From Pedobacter frigidisoli (GTDB lineage Bacteria; Bacteroidota; Bacteroidia; Sphingobacteriales; Sphingobacteriaceae), in assembly GCF_004331675.1 (NCBI RefSeq), contig NZ_SJSN01000012.1:95786-159785 (forward strand): 64,000 nucleotides of DNA, read 5' to 3'. Below are positions 52,260 through 62,023 of this stretch, piece by piece. The translations under genes were made by a program, and so were the position numbers. How positions within the stretch are numbered: the stretch's first letter is position 1; each line of letters starts with the position of its first letter. The notes below the pieces were generated by a model. It had not been told where the DNA came from. It did not search any database and was given only the letters and a program-made list of their open reading frames with translations.

Positions 52260-54926
52260 ATGCCAAACATAAATATATCCATGAGGGCCCCTACTAAATC
52301 GATTTTGCTATTCTTTTTGACTGCAGCACTTTATACAAATAGCGCCGCACAAAATTATTCTATAAAGGGCATTGTGATCGATACCACTGGGCAGTCACTT
52401 CCTGGCGCTGTAGTCAGAATTAAATCAGGTAATGATAGTTCCGCTGTTTCTACAAATCCCGATGGTACCTTTCTATTTAGCAAATTTAAATCCAGCCAGT
52501 TTACCTTATCTGCCGCGTTTATAGGATACGATGTATATATTAAAGCGTATGTCATTAACAACGGTACGTCCATCAACATTACGGATATCAAACTGAAGCC
52601 CTCATCCAACACCCTTGACGGAGTAGTAATCTCAGGTACTCCGCCGGTAAGGGTTACCCAGGATACCGTGAGTTTTAATGCAAAGGCTTTCCCTGTACGC
52701 GAGGGAGATGCTGTAGATGAAATGCTAAAGAAATTGCCTGGCATTAAGGCGGATAAAGATGGCAATGTAACCAGTCAGGGCTCTCCTGTGACTAAGATAC
52801 GGGTCAATGGTAAGGATTTTTTTGGAACTGATGTGGCCACGGCAATTAAAAATCTTCCGGCAGATATTATTAAAAACCTACAGTTTGTTGATGATTACGG
52901 CGACCAGGCAAAGCTAACAGGCATTAAGACGGGCGAACCTGAAAAAATACTTAATCTAACCATAGAGGAGGATAAAAAGAAAGGCTATTTTGCAAGGGCC
53001 TCTGCAGGTGTTGGCAATTCTGATAGATATAATGCCAATTTAAGAGGTAACAGCATGAAAGGTGAACAGCAAATTTCCTTTGACGGAACATTAGCCAATG
53101 CCAATATGCGTGGAGGTGGTGGTGATGGTATTACGACTAGAAATGCTGCAGGATTGAATTACAAAAATGAGTTCAATTCAAAATTATCAGCCGATGCCGG
53201 TTACAATTTTACTAATGATAAAAATAACACCATTAGTTCTACCTACACCCTGAATATTCTGCAAGATTCAGCTCAAAATCCAATAAACCGATTTGAAGAT
53301 GCCCGTGGTAATAATAATGCCGACAATTATAACCACTGGTTTGGAGGCAATCTGGAATATAAGATCGACACCATGAATTACCTGAAGATCTCGCCAAATT
53401 TTTCTTATAATACCGGCAGCGGAAACAATACGGGAGGTTCTTTGACTACCCAGGATAATTTATTGACCCGTCGAGACAGCAGGAACTCCGACAATTCGAG
53501 CAATTTTAATGGAAGAATAAATATGTTCTACAACCATAAATTCTCAAAAAAAGGACGCAATCTTAGCGCATGGGGCAATATTAATTATGCTAACGGTGAA
53601 AATAATAGAGATGTATATAATAAATACCTAAATACGAATGCCAGTGTGGTTGATTCTCTAATTCAAAACCAATTGAATAATCAGAACAATCGTAGTCTCA
53701 ACCTCAATGTTGGCGCTTCTTACATGGAGCCGCTTTGGGCAAAAATCTTTCTGGAAGTAAATTACAGCTGGAACCGGTCTTCAACAAATAGCTCGAAGGA
53801 TACCTATGATGGAGTTGGGGGCAGCCAGTTATTCAATCCTGACTTGAGTAACATTTATGATTATCAATTTATTACCAACAAAGCTGGACTTAATTATAGA
53901 TACATTGGTGAAAAACTGAACTACACACTTGGGGTAAGTGCACAACCTGTATTATTAAAAGGGCAAAACCTAGGCAATAATGTAGAAACAACTAGCCGTT
54001 CTTTTAATCTAATCCCTTCTGGAAGATTTTCCTATAAATTTTCATATCAGCAATCCTTGGATGTTAATTACTGGGGCAGAAACAATCAACCGGGATTTCA
54101 GCAGTTACAACCCATCTCTGATAATTCAAACCTCCAGAACATCATTACAGGAAATCCAGATCTAAAGCCTGAGTTTGTTCACAGCTTCAGTGCGCATTAT
54201 AAGCAGGCAGATTGGAGCGCCGGAAAAGTTCTCTTAGCCAACTTTAAATATGAAAGCACAAATGACAGAATTGTAACGATTAAACGACGCGTACCCGGCA
54301 CTGTCAATCAGCTAACTACCTATACAAATACAGATGGCTTTTACACTATGCAAGGCGATTATAATATCAGCAAACCACTTTCGCCTGAACGAAAGTATAC
54401 GATTGGCTACTCTGGTTCGGGACAGCTTAACAATAATATTTCCTTTACAGATGATAACAGAATTGATGCAAAAAACGTGTCATGGCGTCAGGAACTGGAA
54501 TTTAGAGTAGATCTTAAGGATATCGTAAATTTCGAGATCGAAACATCATACTCTCAAAATTCGACTCATTACTCAAGCGCAACATTTACAGATCGTCGTT
54601 CCAATCGCTTTGAGTACGGAATTGAAGGTCGGAATTACTTTTTTAAGGACCTTACTATAGGTTATGATTTTACCAAACAAGTCAATTCAGGCTTTGATAA
54701 TGGGATTACACGTAACCCAACCTTATTGCGCTTATCGATGGAATATAAGTTTATGAAAAAAAATATGGCCGCCCTTCGAATTGAAGGTTTCGACCTTTTC
54801 GATCAAAACTCCGGCATTTCAAGAGATGTATTTGACAATGTGATTGTAGATAGACAGGTGAACCGTTTGGGCAGGTATTTCATGCTGTCCTTAATCTACA
54901 GGGTTCAAAAGTTCGGGGGCTCATAA
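52260..54926 (+). CDS. Outer-membrane beta-barrel protein of the TonB-receptor-like family
   Basis: An 888-residue protein with a signal peptide (NSAAQ), a carboxypeptidase-regulatory-like domain (about 33-110; QSLPGAVVRIKSGNDSSAVS), then a plug-like section with GDAVDEMLKKLPGIKADKDG and KIRVNGKDFFGTDVATAIKN. A large barrel follows, with many alternating Asn/Tyr-rich strands and no classical TonB box. This is the 'outer membrane beta-barrel family' of Bacteroidota, thought to be TonB-linked but without a SusD partner. Start may be the ATG at 52260 or the ATG at 52281 (MRAPTKS). It stands alone; function is unknown. Confidence 0.82.
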   Translation: MPNINISMRAPTKSILLFFLTAALYTNSAAQNYSIKGIVIDTTGQSLPGAVVRIKSGNDSSAVSTNPDGTFLFSKFKSSQFTLSAAFIGYDVYIKAYVINNGTSINITDIKLKPSSNTLDGVVISGTPPVRVTQDTVSFNAKAFPVREGDAVDEMLKKLPGIKADKDGNVTSQGSPVTKIRVNGKDFFGTDVATAIKNLPADIIKNLQFVDDYGDQAKLTGIKTGEPEKILNLTIEEDKKKGYFARASAGVGNSDRYNANLRGNSMKGEQQISFDGTLANANMRGGGGDGITTRNAAGLNYKNEFNSKLSADAGYNFTNDKNNTISSTYTLNILQDSAQNPINRFEDARGNNNADNYNHWFGGNLEYKIDTMNYLKISPNFSYNTGSGNNTGGSLTTQDNLLTRRDSRNSDNSSNFNGRINMFYNHKFSKKGRNLSAWGNINYANGENNRDVYNKYLNTNASVVDSLIQNQLNNQNNRSLNLNVGASYMEPLWAKIFLEVNYSWNRSSTNSSKDTYDGVGGSQLFNPDLSNIYDYQFITNKAGLNYRYIGEKLNYTLGVSAQPVLLKGQNLGNNVETTSRSFNLIPSGRFSYKFSYQQSLDVNYWGRNNQPGFQQLQPISDNSNLQNIITGNPDLKPEFVHSFSAHYKQADWSAGKVLLANFKYESTNDRIVTIKRRVPGTVNQLTTYTNTDGFYTMQGDYNISKPLSPERKYTIGYSGSGQLNNNISFTDDNRIDAKNVSWRQELEFRVDLKDIVNFEIETSYSQNSTHYSSATFTDRRSNRFEYGIEGRNYFFKDLTIGYDFTKQVNSGFDNGITRNPTLLRLSMEYKFMKKNMAALRIEGFDLFDQNSGISRDVFDNVIVDRQVNRLGRYFMLSLIYRVQKFGGS

Positions 54927-55230
54927 ATAGTCAATTATATTTTTGTACCACTATCCGAAAGCTTTTATGCTGTCACTTAGCACTATTGAACACTACCGTT
55001 CTTAACCAAGGCCTCGATATTTGGCGGCGGACCTGGCCACTGGGCGAAAATCGCAGCAACTAACGACTTGGGATTTTGCGGGAACTCTTCCTAAGCTTAA
55101 CTTTCGTCTTGAAACACAAAGTTCTAATACAGTCCATCTGAAAGGTGTACTAAACATTTGGATACAGGTAAGAGTACCAATTATAAGGCAAGTTGAAATA
55201 AATACATATCTTAGATTTTAACTTCCCTTA
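54927..55230. promoter_or_regulatory. Upstream region of the ECF sigma gene
   Basis: About 300 bp without a convincing gene; a 66-codon open frame here lacks family features. It should contain the promoter of the sigma factor gene at 55231. Confidence 0.35.
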
Positions 55231-55818
55231 ATGATTGACCATCGAACATATACTGATCTTGAGTTATTGGTCCTGATTAAAGCAGGGGATCAAGTTGCAT
55301 TCACTGAGATTTACGACCGATATTGGAGAATATTGTATGCACACATCTATAAAATGTTGAGGGATGAGGATGGGGCCAAAGATATCATGCAGGACGTCTT
55401 TAGCAAAATATGGGCAGATGCAGCAAAACTCTCCGAACCAGTCAATTTCGCTGGTTACCTTTATACCATTGCACGCAATAAAGTACTCAATACGATTCGC
55501 CAGCAAAAATTCCAGAACGATTATTTGGAATCATTAGCGGCTTATGCTAATGACATAAGCGAGACAACTCTTCATTATTTGGATGAGCGCGACCTCGCTG
55601 CCGCAATTGAACGGGAAATATTTGCGCTACCTCCACGAATGCGTCAGGTTTTTGAGATGAGCAGGAAGGAAAATATGTCCTACAAAGAGATAGGGCAACG
55701 TTTGGGAACCTCAGAACAAACTGTAAAAAAGCAGGTGGGAAAATCCTTAAAGATAATTCGCAATAACTTGAAAGTTTCAGGCGGCGCAGCACTATTGCTA
55801 TTAGTCATTCTGCGCTAA
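55231..55818 (+). CDS. ECF RNA polymerase sigma factor (FecI-like)
   Basis: A 195-residue sigma-70 factor with only regions 2 and 4. Region 2: FTEIYDRYWRILYAHIYKML and EDGAKDIMQDVFSKIWADA. Region 4: ALPPRMRQVFEMSRKENMSY and KEIGQRLGTSEQTVKKQVGK. It ends in a short hydrophobic tail (GGAALLLLVILR). It is followed 99 bp later by the FecR-type anti-sigma gene and then by an STN-containing SusC, the standard Bacteroidota arrangement in which substrate binding at the transporter frees this sigma to transcribe the locus. Confidence 0.94.
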   Translation: MIDHRTYTDLELLVLIKAGDQVAFTEIYDRYWRILYAHIYKMLRDEDGAKDIMQDVFSKIWADAAKLSEPVNFAGYLYTIARNKVLNTIRQQKFQNDYLESLAAYANDISETTLHYLDERDLAAAIEREIFALPPRMRQVFEMSRKENMSYKEIGQRLGTSEQTVKKQVGKSLKIIRNNLKVSGGAALLLLVILR

Positions 55819-55917
55819 AGGCAGCCGTATTAGCAAATTATTAAATTCATGTTATTTTTTTTACATGCGGATACCCCCCCGCATAGTTTCATGTGTCTAT
55901 AATTAAATGTCCGGGGA

Positions 55918-57039
55918 ATGAAGAAACATGAAGCAGCCAGCTTAATTGAAAAATACCTAGCCAATACCGCTACGCCGAACGAGCGCACGCTTGTTGATAA
56001 TTGGTATATGAGTCTGGCCGATAGCAAATCACTTACGGATGAGGAAGATTTTGAATATCTTGCCCAGGAACTTTGGGCAGGAACACTCGAACGAACGGGC
56101 ATAACCCATTATAAAAGGCGTTTCAGGTTTTGGCCTCAATTGGCCGCTGCCTGCCTACTGCTGGGTGCCTTTGTCTTTTACTATACCTTGTTCGATAATC
56201 CTGTTATGCAACCTACTCTTTCGGGGCTCACCCACGAGATAGCGCCTGGGTCTTCGAAAGCCCTGTTGATGTTAGCAGATGGCCGAAAAATTTCCCTGAC
56301 CGATTCAATAAATGGGATATTGGCAAGCCAGCTTAATACTCAGGTTGAGAAATCAAAGAAAGGTTCAATCTCCTACAAAAATTCACAGGCGAGCAAAGCC
56401 CCGCTGGTTTATAATATATTATCGACCCCTCGTGCCGCGAAGTTCGAGATTGTGCTGGCAGATGGCACTAAGGCAACGCTTGATGCGGCATCGTCGATTA
56501 GGTATCCAGTATCGTTTAACACGAATGAACGTAAGGTCGAGATCACCGGGCAGGTTTATTTTGAGGTAGCCCACAATAAACGAAAACCCTTTATTGTAGT
56601 CACCAAAGGTCAATATATTGAAGTTCTGGGTACACATTTTAACGTAAACAGTTACGATGGTGAACCTGCACTAAGAACGACCTTGTTTGAAGGCAGTGTA
56701 AAGATTACGCTTGGGAAAAAATCGGTATTTCTTAAACCAGGACAGGAAGCACTTGCTAAACAGTCCGGTGAGATTAATATCGAAAACGCCGATACGGAGG
56801 AAGCTGCAGCCTGGAAAAATGGATATTTTCGATTTAACAATGAAAACATCGTAACCATCATGCGCAGTATCTCACGATGGTATGATATAGATGTGATTTA
56901 TCAGGGCGAAATGTCCGGAGAAGAATATAATGGAACAATTTCCAGGTATAAAAATATCAGTCAGGTATTGAAAATGCTTGAATATTCAAATTCAGTTCAT
57001 TTTAAGGTTGAAGGAAGGAGGGTGACCGTATCGAAGTAA
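55918..57039 (+). CDS. FecR-type anti-sigma factor
   Basis: A 373-residue inner-membrane protein. The cytoplasmic N-terminal part (1-75) holds the sigma; the single membrane helix is WPQLAAACLLLGAFVFYYTLF (about 76-96). The periplasmic FecR domain has AKFEIVLADGTKATLDAASS, RKVEITGQVYFEVAHNKRKP and IEVLGTHFNVNSYDGEPALR. The C-terminal DUF4974-like domain (VTIMRSISRWYDIDVIYQGE) would contact the STN domain of the SusC protein encoded next. Spacing to sigma and transporter fits one regulated locus. Confidence 0.94.
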   Translation: MKKHEAASLIEKYLANTATPNERTLVDNWYMSLADSKSLTDEEDFEYLAQELWAGTLERTGITHYKRRFRFWPQLAAACLLLGAFVFYYTLFDNPVMQPTLSGLTHEIAPGSSKALLMLADGRKISLTDSINGILASQLNTQVEKSKKGSISYKNSQASKAPLVYNILSTPRAAKFEIVLADGTKATLDAASSIRYPVSFNTNERKVEITGQVYFEVAHNKRKPFIVVTKGQYIEVLGTHFNVNSYDGEPALRTTLFEGSVKITLGKKSVFLKPGQEALAKQSGEINIENADTEEAAAWKNGYFRFNNENIVTIMRSISRWYDIDVIYQGEMSGEEYNGTISRYKNISQVLKMLEYSNSVHFKVEGRRVTVSK

Positions 57040-57074
57040 GTTAACTACTTGATGTGTTATAAAAAAGGCAGGGT

Positions 57075-57110
57075 TCGACTGCAATCGAATCCCCGACCTT
57101 TGATAGCACC
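57075..57110 (+). terminator. Hairpin between fecR-type and susC-type genes
   Basis: GGGTTCGA ... TCGAATCCC can pair over a short loop (one bulge) in the 156-bp gap between the anti-sigma and SusC genes. It has no clear T-run. It may attenuate transcription or stabilise mRNA between the regulatory and structural genes. Confidence 0.3.
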
Positions 57111-57195
57111 AATTGAAAATAATTAAAAAATTACTAACTAAACCGCTAACGCCGCCCTCTTGACAGATCATGGCGTATAGCACAATGCTAAACAA

Positions 57196-60100
57196 ATGTA
57201 CGAAACTTACCCCGAAATTTTTTTACGGCTGGCATGCCGTAGGCACAAAATTCTTTTGATAATGAAGCTTACCACGCTCTTACTTATTATGGTTATTATG
57301 CAGGTGAACGCCAATTCATTTGCACAGAAGATCACTTTAAAGGAAAAAAACTCATCCTTGGAAAATGTATTTCAAGAGATCAGAAATCAAACCGGTTTTG
57401 ATTTTATGGTAACTAAAAGCGTTCTGGAAAACGCGAGGCCTGTCAACATTAATGTTACAGATGCGGACCTTATCGATGTTTTAAATAAACTATTCAAGAA
57501 TCAGTCGCTCGAATATGAGATAAGTGATAACTCCGTCTTGATCAGAAAGCGAGAAGTTAGAGCCCCCAACAGGGGGATTATAGGTGCGTTTTTTATTGAT
57601 GTTAGGGGGAGGATTGTGGATGAGCAAAACGTAGCGATTCCCAGTGCAACCATAAGGGTTAAAGGTAGTAACCGGGCAACCATTGCCAATAGCAACGGTA
57701 ACTTCACGCTAATAGAGCTCGACCCTAGAGCGGTATTGGTTATTTCAGCAATCGGTTATCAGACGAGAGAGGTAGCGGTGATCCCCTTAATTGGAACTAT
57801 AAAAATGAGTATAACGACATCCAAACTGGATGAGGTTCAGGTTATAGCTTATGGCACCACAACACAGCGAACAAGTGTCGGCTCAATCTCCAAGGTAACC
57901 AGCGAGGAGATAGCCTCACAGTCGGTATCTAATCCCTTATTAGCCCTACAAGGTCGTGTAGCCGGCCTACTTGTCACAAGCAACAGTGGTATTCCCGGCT
58001 CTGCCGTCAATATCCAAATACGTGGGCAAAATACGATAGGCTCATCAGCTGTTCCCGTTAACCAAATCCCAAGGGATAACCCCCTTTTCATAATTGATGG
58101 AATCCCGTTCGCCCCACAAAATGCTTCTGTTAACCGAATTCAAGGGGTAAACGATACAGGTATACCCGGCAATGGACTAAGCCCTTTTAATAGTATCGAT
58201 CCGTCAAATATTGAAAGCATAGAAGTTTTGAAGGATGCTGATGCAACTTCAATTTACGGTGCCCGGGGTGCAAATGGAGTTATCCTAATCACTACCAAAC
58301 AGGGCGTTGCCGGTAAAACTAAATTTACAGGAGCCATCTATGCTGGGGTGAATACACTTTCAAGAGTTATGCCACTTTTAAATACATCACAATACTTGGA
58401 TATGCGCAGAGAGGCATACAGTAACGATGGTGTAACGCCGACCGTAAATCCAGGTACAAGTTACGCGCCCGACCTACTCATCTTTGATACGAACCGATAT
58501 ACCGATTACTTGAAAGCGTTTTATGGAAAGAATTCAAGCGTCCAAAACGGCAACCTGGCATTATCAGGTGGAGATGCGCGTAATACTTTCAATATCAATG
58601 TGGGTTATAATCGGCAAACGTATATGTTTCCCGGCGATTTCACTGATAACAAGATAAACGGCAACATTAAACTGCGTCACACATCCATCAACAAAAAATT
58701 TGTTGTTGATCTCTCGACAGGATATAGCTACGACAAAAATAATGTGCCAGGATCGGCTTCGATATTAAGCGCATTTACCCTGCCTCCCAACTTCCCGGAC
58801 CTTGTAAACCCCGACGGCTCACTAAAATGGGACTATAAGGGTATCAATTTTAACACATACAATAATAACGTAAGTGGCTCCAACGCAATGGCCTATCTAA
58901 AAAGATCTGATCTTGTGAACCAGTATAACTTCCTCTCGAGTATGCTGATCAGCTATGAAATACTCCCCGGTTTAAAAATTAAGTCGTTGTTAGGTTACAA
59001 TACCTTTACAGCGAACGAATTTTCAACGTATCCCGTTTCTGCGCAAAACCCAAGCTCATTTGTGCTTTCATCGGTTGCCAACAAGAGTATAAACAACTTT
59101 TACACATGGGATGTGGAGCCGCAAATAAGCTACGACAGACAAATAGGTAAAGGTAAACTCAACTTGCTGGTTGGTGGTACACTCCAAAAAACGAACAATA
59201 ACTATATAGGTATAACGGGTACCGGTTTTTCCAACGATTTATTATTGGGCTCAATATCATCGGCAAAAACAATCTCGATATCCGACGGGGACAAGCCTTA
59301 CAAATACAACGCGGGCTTCGGCCGCGTCAATTATATTTACGATGATAAATATATCGTAGACCTTACCGGAAGATTTGATGGCTCCAGCAGGTTCGCTCCC
59401 GGTAAGCAATGGGGAAATTTTGGATCTATGGCTGCTGGCTGGATATTTTCTAATGAAAAATTATTCAAGGACGCGTTACCCTTTGTAAGTTTTGGTAAAT
59501 TTAGGGCGAGTTATGGAACTACGGGAAACGATAACGTAGGGAGCTCGTTATACACCTCCAATTGGTCGGCTTTAGGAACCACTTATCTATATAATGGTGG
59601 TGTAGGTTACCTGCCGAAAAACCTGGAAAATCCCAATTTCAGTTGGAGTACGACGCGCAAACTCGAAACTGCCCTGGATTTGGGATTTTTGAACGACCGG
59701 ATTATAGTGAGCGCAGCATGGTTCCGTAATCGTAGCTCTGATCAGCTCATTCAGTACCAGCTTCCCTCTCAGGCTGGATTCGACAGGGTAACCGAAAATT
59801 TTCAGGCTGTTGTCCAGAATAAAGGATGGGAATTCGTAGTATCGGGAAATGTACTTAAACCAGGAAAGTTCGATTGGAAAACTGCCTTTAACCTAACCGT
59901 TCCGGAAAATAAGTTGTTGTCCTTTCCGGGCTTAGAGACATCCTCCTACAGCAACTATCTGGCGATCGGGCAGCCTATGAGCGTAGCAAAGGGCTATAAA
60001 TATGTTGGTGTAAACCCAACTACGGGTATTTACGAGTTTCTAACAGCAAAGGGAGACGTTACCTCAGCACCATCCCCTTCCAACGGTGATAACAAATTTA

Positions 60101-60600
60101 TAATCGGAAATACTGAACCAGATTTTTATGGTGGCTGGAGAAATACATTGGCATATAAGGGAGTACAATTTGATATTTTCTTTGAATTCAGAAAACAGCA
60201 GGGAAAGAGCTATATGTCCTCATTTACGAGCGCGATAGGTAACCAGTTCAACGTGCCGCTTGATGCCTTAAATGTTTGGAGGAACCCTGGAGACCAGGCC
60301 GAGTACCAGCGCCTGACTTCGCAAACGACTTCAGCGGCAAGTAACGCATTTACGTTTTACCGTTCCTCTGATGGTGTATATACCGATGCTTCCTACATCA
60401 GGCTGAAAACAGTGGGCCTTACTTATGCCTTAAGGGATGCATGGATACAAAAGCTAGGCATGAGTACATGCCGCCTCTATGTAAATGCGCAAAACCTGTT
60501 AACCATAACCAACTACAAGGGAAATGACCCCGAGACGCAGAGTTATTACAATGTTCCGCCAATAAGAACGGTGGCATTTGGATTGAATTTTGGCCTTTAA
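57196..60600 (+). CDS. SusC/RagA transporter with N-terminal STN signalling domain
   Basis: An 1134-residue TonB-dependent transporter. After an extended start and signal segment (MKLTTLLLIMVIMQVNANSF AQ) there is an STN/secretin-like domain (SSLENVFQEIRNQTGFDFMV and LIDVLNKLFKNQSLEYEISD, about 50-118), a carboxypeptidase-like domain (about 133-210), the box KLDEVQVIAYGTTTQRTSVG, plug (FIIDGIPFAPQN, IEVLKDADATSIYGARGANG) and barrel ending TVAFGLNFGL. The STN domain touches the FecR protein encoded upstream and signals substrate. The SusD gene follows after 10 bp. The carried substrate cannot be told because no hydrolase is in view. Confidence 0.94.
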   Translation: MYETYPEIFLRLACRRHKILLIMKLTTLLLIMVIMQVNANSFAQKITLKEKNSSLENVFQEIRNQTGFDFMVTKSVLENARPVNINVTDADLIDVLNKLFKNQSLEYEISDNSVLIRKREVRAPNRGIIGAFFIDVRGRIVDEQNVAIPSATIRVKGSNRATIANSNGNFTLIELDPRAVLVISAIGYQTREVAVIPLIGTIKMSITTSKLDEVQVIAYGTTTQRTSVGSISKVTSEEIASQSVSNPLLALQGRVAGLLVTSNSGIPGSAVNIQIRGQNTIGSSAVPVNQIPRDNPLFIIDGIPFAPQNASVNRIQGVNDTGIPGNGLSPFNSIDPSNIESIEVLKDADATSIYGARGANGVILITTKQGVAGKTKFTGAIYAGVNTLSRVMPLLNTSQYLDMRREAYSNDGVTPTVNPGTSYAPDLLIFDTNRYTDYLKAFYGKNSSVQNGNLALSGGDARNTFNINVGYNRQTYMFPGDFTDNKINGNIKLRHTSINKKFVVDLSTGYSYDKNNVPGSASILSAFTLPPNFPDLVNPDGSLKWDYKGINFNTYNNNVSGSNAMAYLKRSDLVNQYNFLSSMLISYEILPGLKIKSLLGYNTFTANEFSTYPVSAQNPSSFVLSSVANKSINNFYTWDVEPQISYDRQIGKGKLNLLVGGTLQKTNNNYIGITGTGFSNDLLLGSISSAKTISISDGDKPYKYNAGFGRVNYIYDDKYIVDLTGRFDGSSRFAPGKQWGNFGSMAAGWIFSNEKLFKDALPFVSFGKFRASYGTTGNDNVGSSLYTSNWSALGTTYLYNGGVGYLPKNLENPNFSWSTTRKLETALDLGFLNDRIIVSAAWFRNRSSDQLIQYQLPSQAGFDRVTENFQAVVQNKGWEFVVSGNVLKPGKFDWKTAFNLTVPENKLLSFPGLETSSYSNYLAIGQPMSVAKGYKYVGVNPTTGIYEFLTAKGDVTSAPSPSNGDNKFIIGNTEPDFYGGWRNTLAYKGVQFDIFFEFRKQQGKSYMSSFTSAIGNQFNVPLDALNVWRNPGDQAEYQRLTSQTTSAASNAFTFYRSSDGVYTDASYIRLKTVGLTYALRDAWIQKLGMSTCRLYVNAQNLLTITNYKGNDPETQSYYNVPPIRTVAFGLNFGL

Positions 60601-60610
60601 TTTTACAACA

Positions 60611-61999
60611 ATGAAAAATAAATCAAGATACCTACTCGCACTTAACTTTTGCGCAATGTTTATGCTTACGTTGAACTCCTGTCGCAAATTCATAGAAATA
60701 CCTCCCCCTGCAAATTCAATAGTTACAGATCAGATATTTGCCGACAGCGCAAACGCCACAGCGGCGATTAATGGCATCTATATTAATATGATGAACGCTG
60801 CCGGCACGACTGGAATAGCCAATAGCCTGGTAAACACGACCTCGGCACTGTCGGCCGACGAGATGGGCCTAACTACCAATCTTGTTGCCTCTCAGGAACT
60901 CCTTACTAATGTCATAAACCCAACGAACAGTACAGTAACAACGCTATGGAACAGTGCCTACACTTTTATTTACCAGGCAAACGCTTGTATCGAGGGCGTT
61001 GACAACAGTACAACGTTGGGAATCACTGTAGGGAACAGAATAACTGGGGAGGCGAAATTTATAAGAGCATTCCTGAACTTTTACATGGTCAACCTATACG
61101 GAGCAGTTCCTTTGGTACTGACCACTGATTACAAGATTAATGGTTCGCTGCCAAGGGTAAGTGTTGAAGTTATCTATAAGCAAATTGATAATGACCTGAA
61201 AGATGCCCAAGCTCTGTTAGCCAATGATACAGAACCTTATAATAAATTACGCGTTAACCGTTTTGCCGTGGCAGCATTTATGGCTAGGGTACAGCTTTAT
61301 GAGCAACAATGGGCAGCGGCTGAGGCCTCGGCTACTATGGTTATCAACGCCTCCTATAAAATTGAGCCGACGCTCAATAATGTATTCTTAGTTGGCAATC
61401 AAGAAGAGATTTGGCAAATGAGCCCGCCCGCACCGGGAGACGAAACCACCGAAGGACAACTGTTTATTCCCTCTTCGGCAACCAGTGTTCCAGCATATAT
61501 TATCACCACTACGCTGCTCAACGCCTTTGAAGCAAATGATCTTCGCAAAACACAATGGATTACCAGCGCTACTATAGGAACGAATAAATACTTTTATCCC
61601 TATAAATACAAGTTACGCCGCGATAATCTTACAGTCCCTAAGGAAGGCTATTCTATGCTAAGACTTGCCGAACAATATTTAATAAGGGCGGAAGCCAGAG
61701 CTCAGCAAAATAACTTAAGCGGCGCCGTAAGTGATATCAATGTGATCCGTAAACGTGCTGGCCTACCTAATATAGCAGTCAGCAACCAGGCCAATGTCCT
61801 GACAGCAATACAACATGAACGTCAAACTGAACTGTTTTGCGAATGGGGCCATCGCTGGTTGGATCTCAAAAGAACCAAAACTATCAATACAGTTTTAACC
61901 ACAAATAAACCCGGGTGGAAACCAGCAGCATCCTTATTTCCAGTACCGTATACACAACTTCAACTGAACCCCTTTTTGAATCAAAACCCTGGCTATTAA
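60611..61999 (+). CDS. SusD/RagB-family surface lipoprotein
   Basis: A 462-residue lipoprotein; I chose the ATG at 60611 (MKNKSRYLL) because it opens the signal peptide with lipobox LNSCRKF. SusD features: SANATAAINGIYINMMNA, ITGEAKFIRAFLNFYMVNLY, SMLRLAEQYLIRAEARAQQN and ISDINVIRKRAGL-like text. HERQTELFCEWGHRWLDLKR and the ending QLQLNPFLNQNPGY complete the pattern. It follows the SusC gene by 10 bp. The compact length is like the SusD proteins that pair with STN-type SusC and often carry peptides or glycoproteins, but that is inference. Confidence 0.94.
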   Translation: MKNKSRYLLALNFCAMFMLTLNSCRKFIEIPPPANSIVTDQIFADSANATAAINGIYINMMNAAGTTGIANSLVNTTSALSADEMGLTTNLVASQELLTNVINPTNSTVTTLWNSAYTFIYQANACIEGVDNSTTLGITVGNRITGEAKFIRAFLNFYMVNLYGAVPLVLTTDYKINGSLPRVSVEVIYKQIDNDLKDAQALLANDTEPYNKLRVNRFAVAAFMARVQLYEQQWAAAEASATMVINASYKIEPTLNNVFLVGNQEEIWQMSPPAPGDETTEGQLFIPSSATSVPAYIITTTLLNAFEANDLRKTQWITSATIGTNKYFYPYKYKLRRDNLTVPKEGYSMLRLAEQYLIRAEARAQQNNLSGAVSDINVIRKRAGLPNIAVSNQANVLTAIQHERQTELFCEWGHRWLDLKRTKTINTVLTTNKPGWKPAASLFPVPYTQLQLNPFLNQNPGY

Positions 62000-62023
62000 G
62001 CCCAGGCTAATTCTAATATAAAC

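Noticed and set aside
55021..55221. Small plus-strand gene of 66 codons before the sigma factor
   Set aside because: No family features and it lies where the sigma gene promoter should be; probably chance.
57075..57110. Possible tRNA T-arm (GGTTCGA-like)
   Set aside because: No acceptor stem, D-arm or anticodon arm can be built around it. It is better seen as a simple hairpin.
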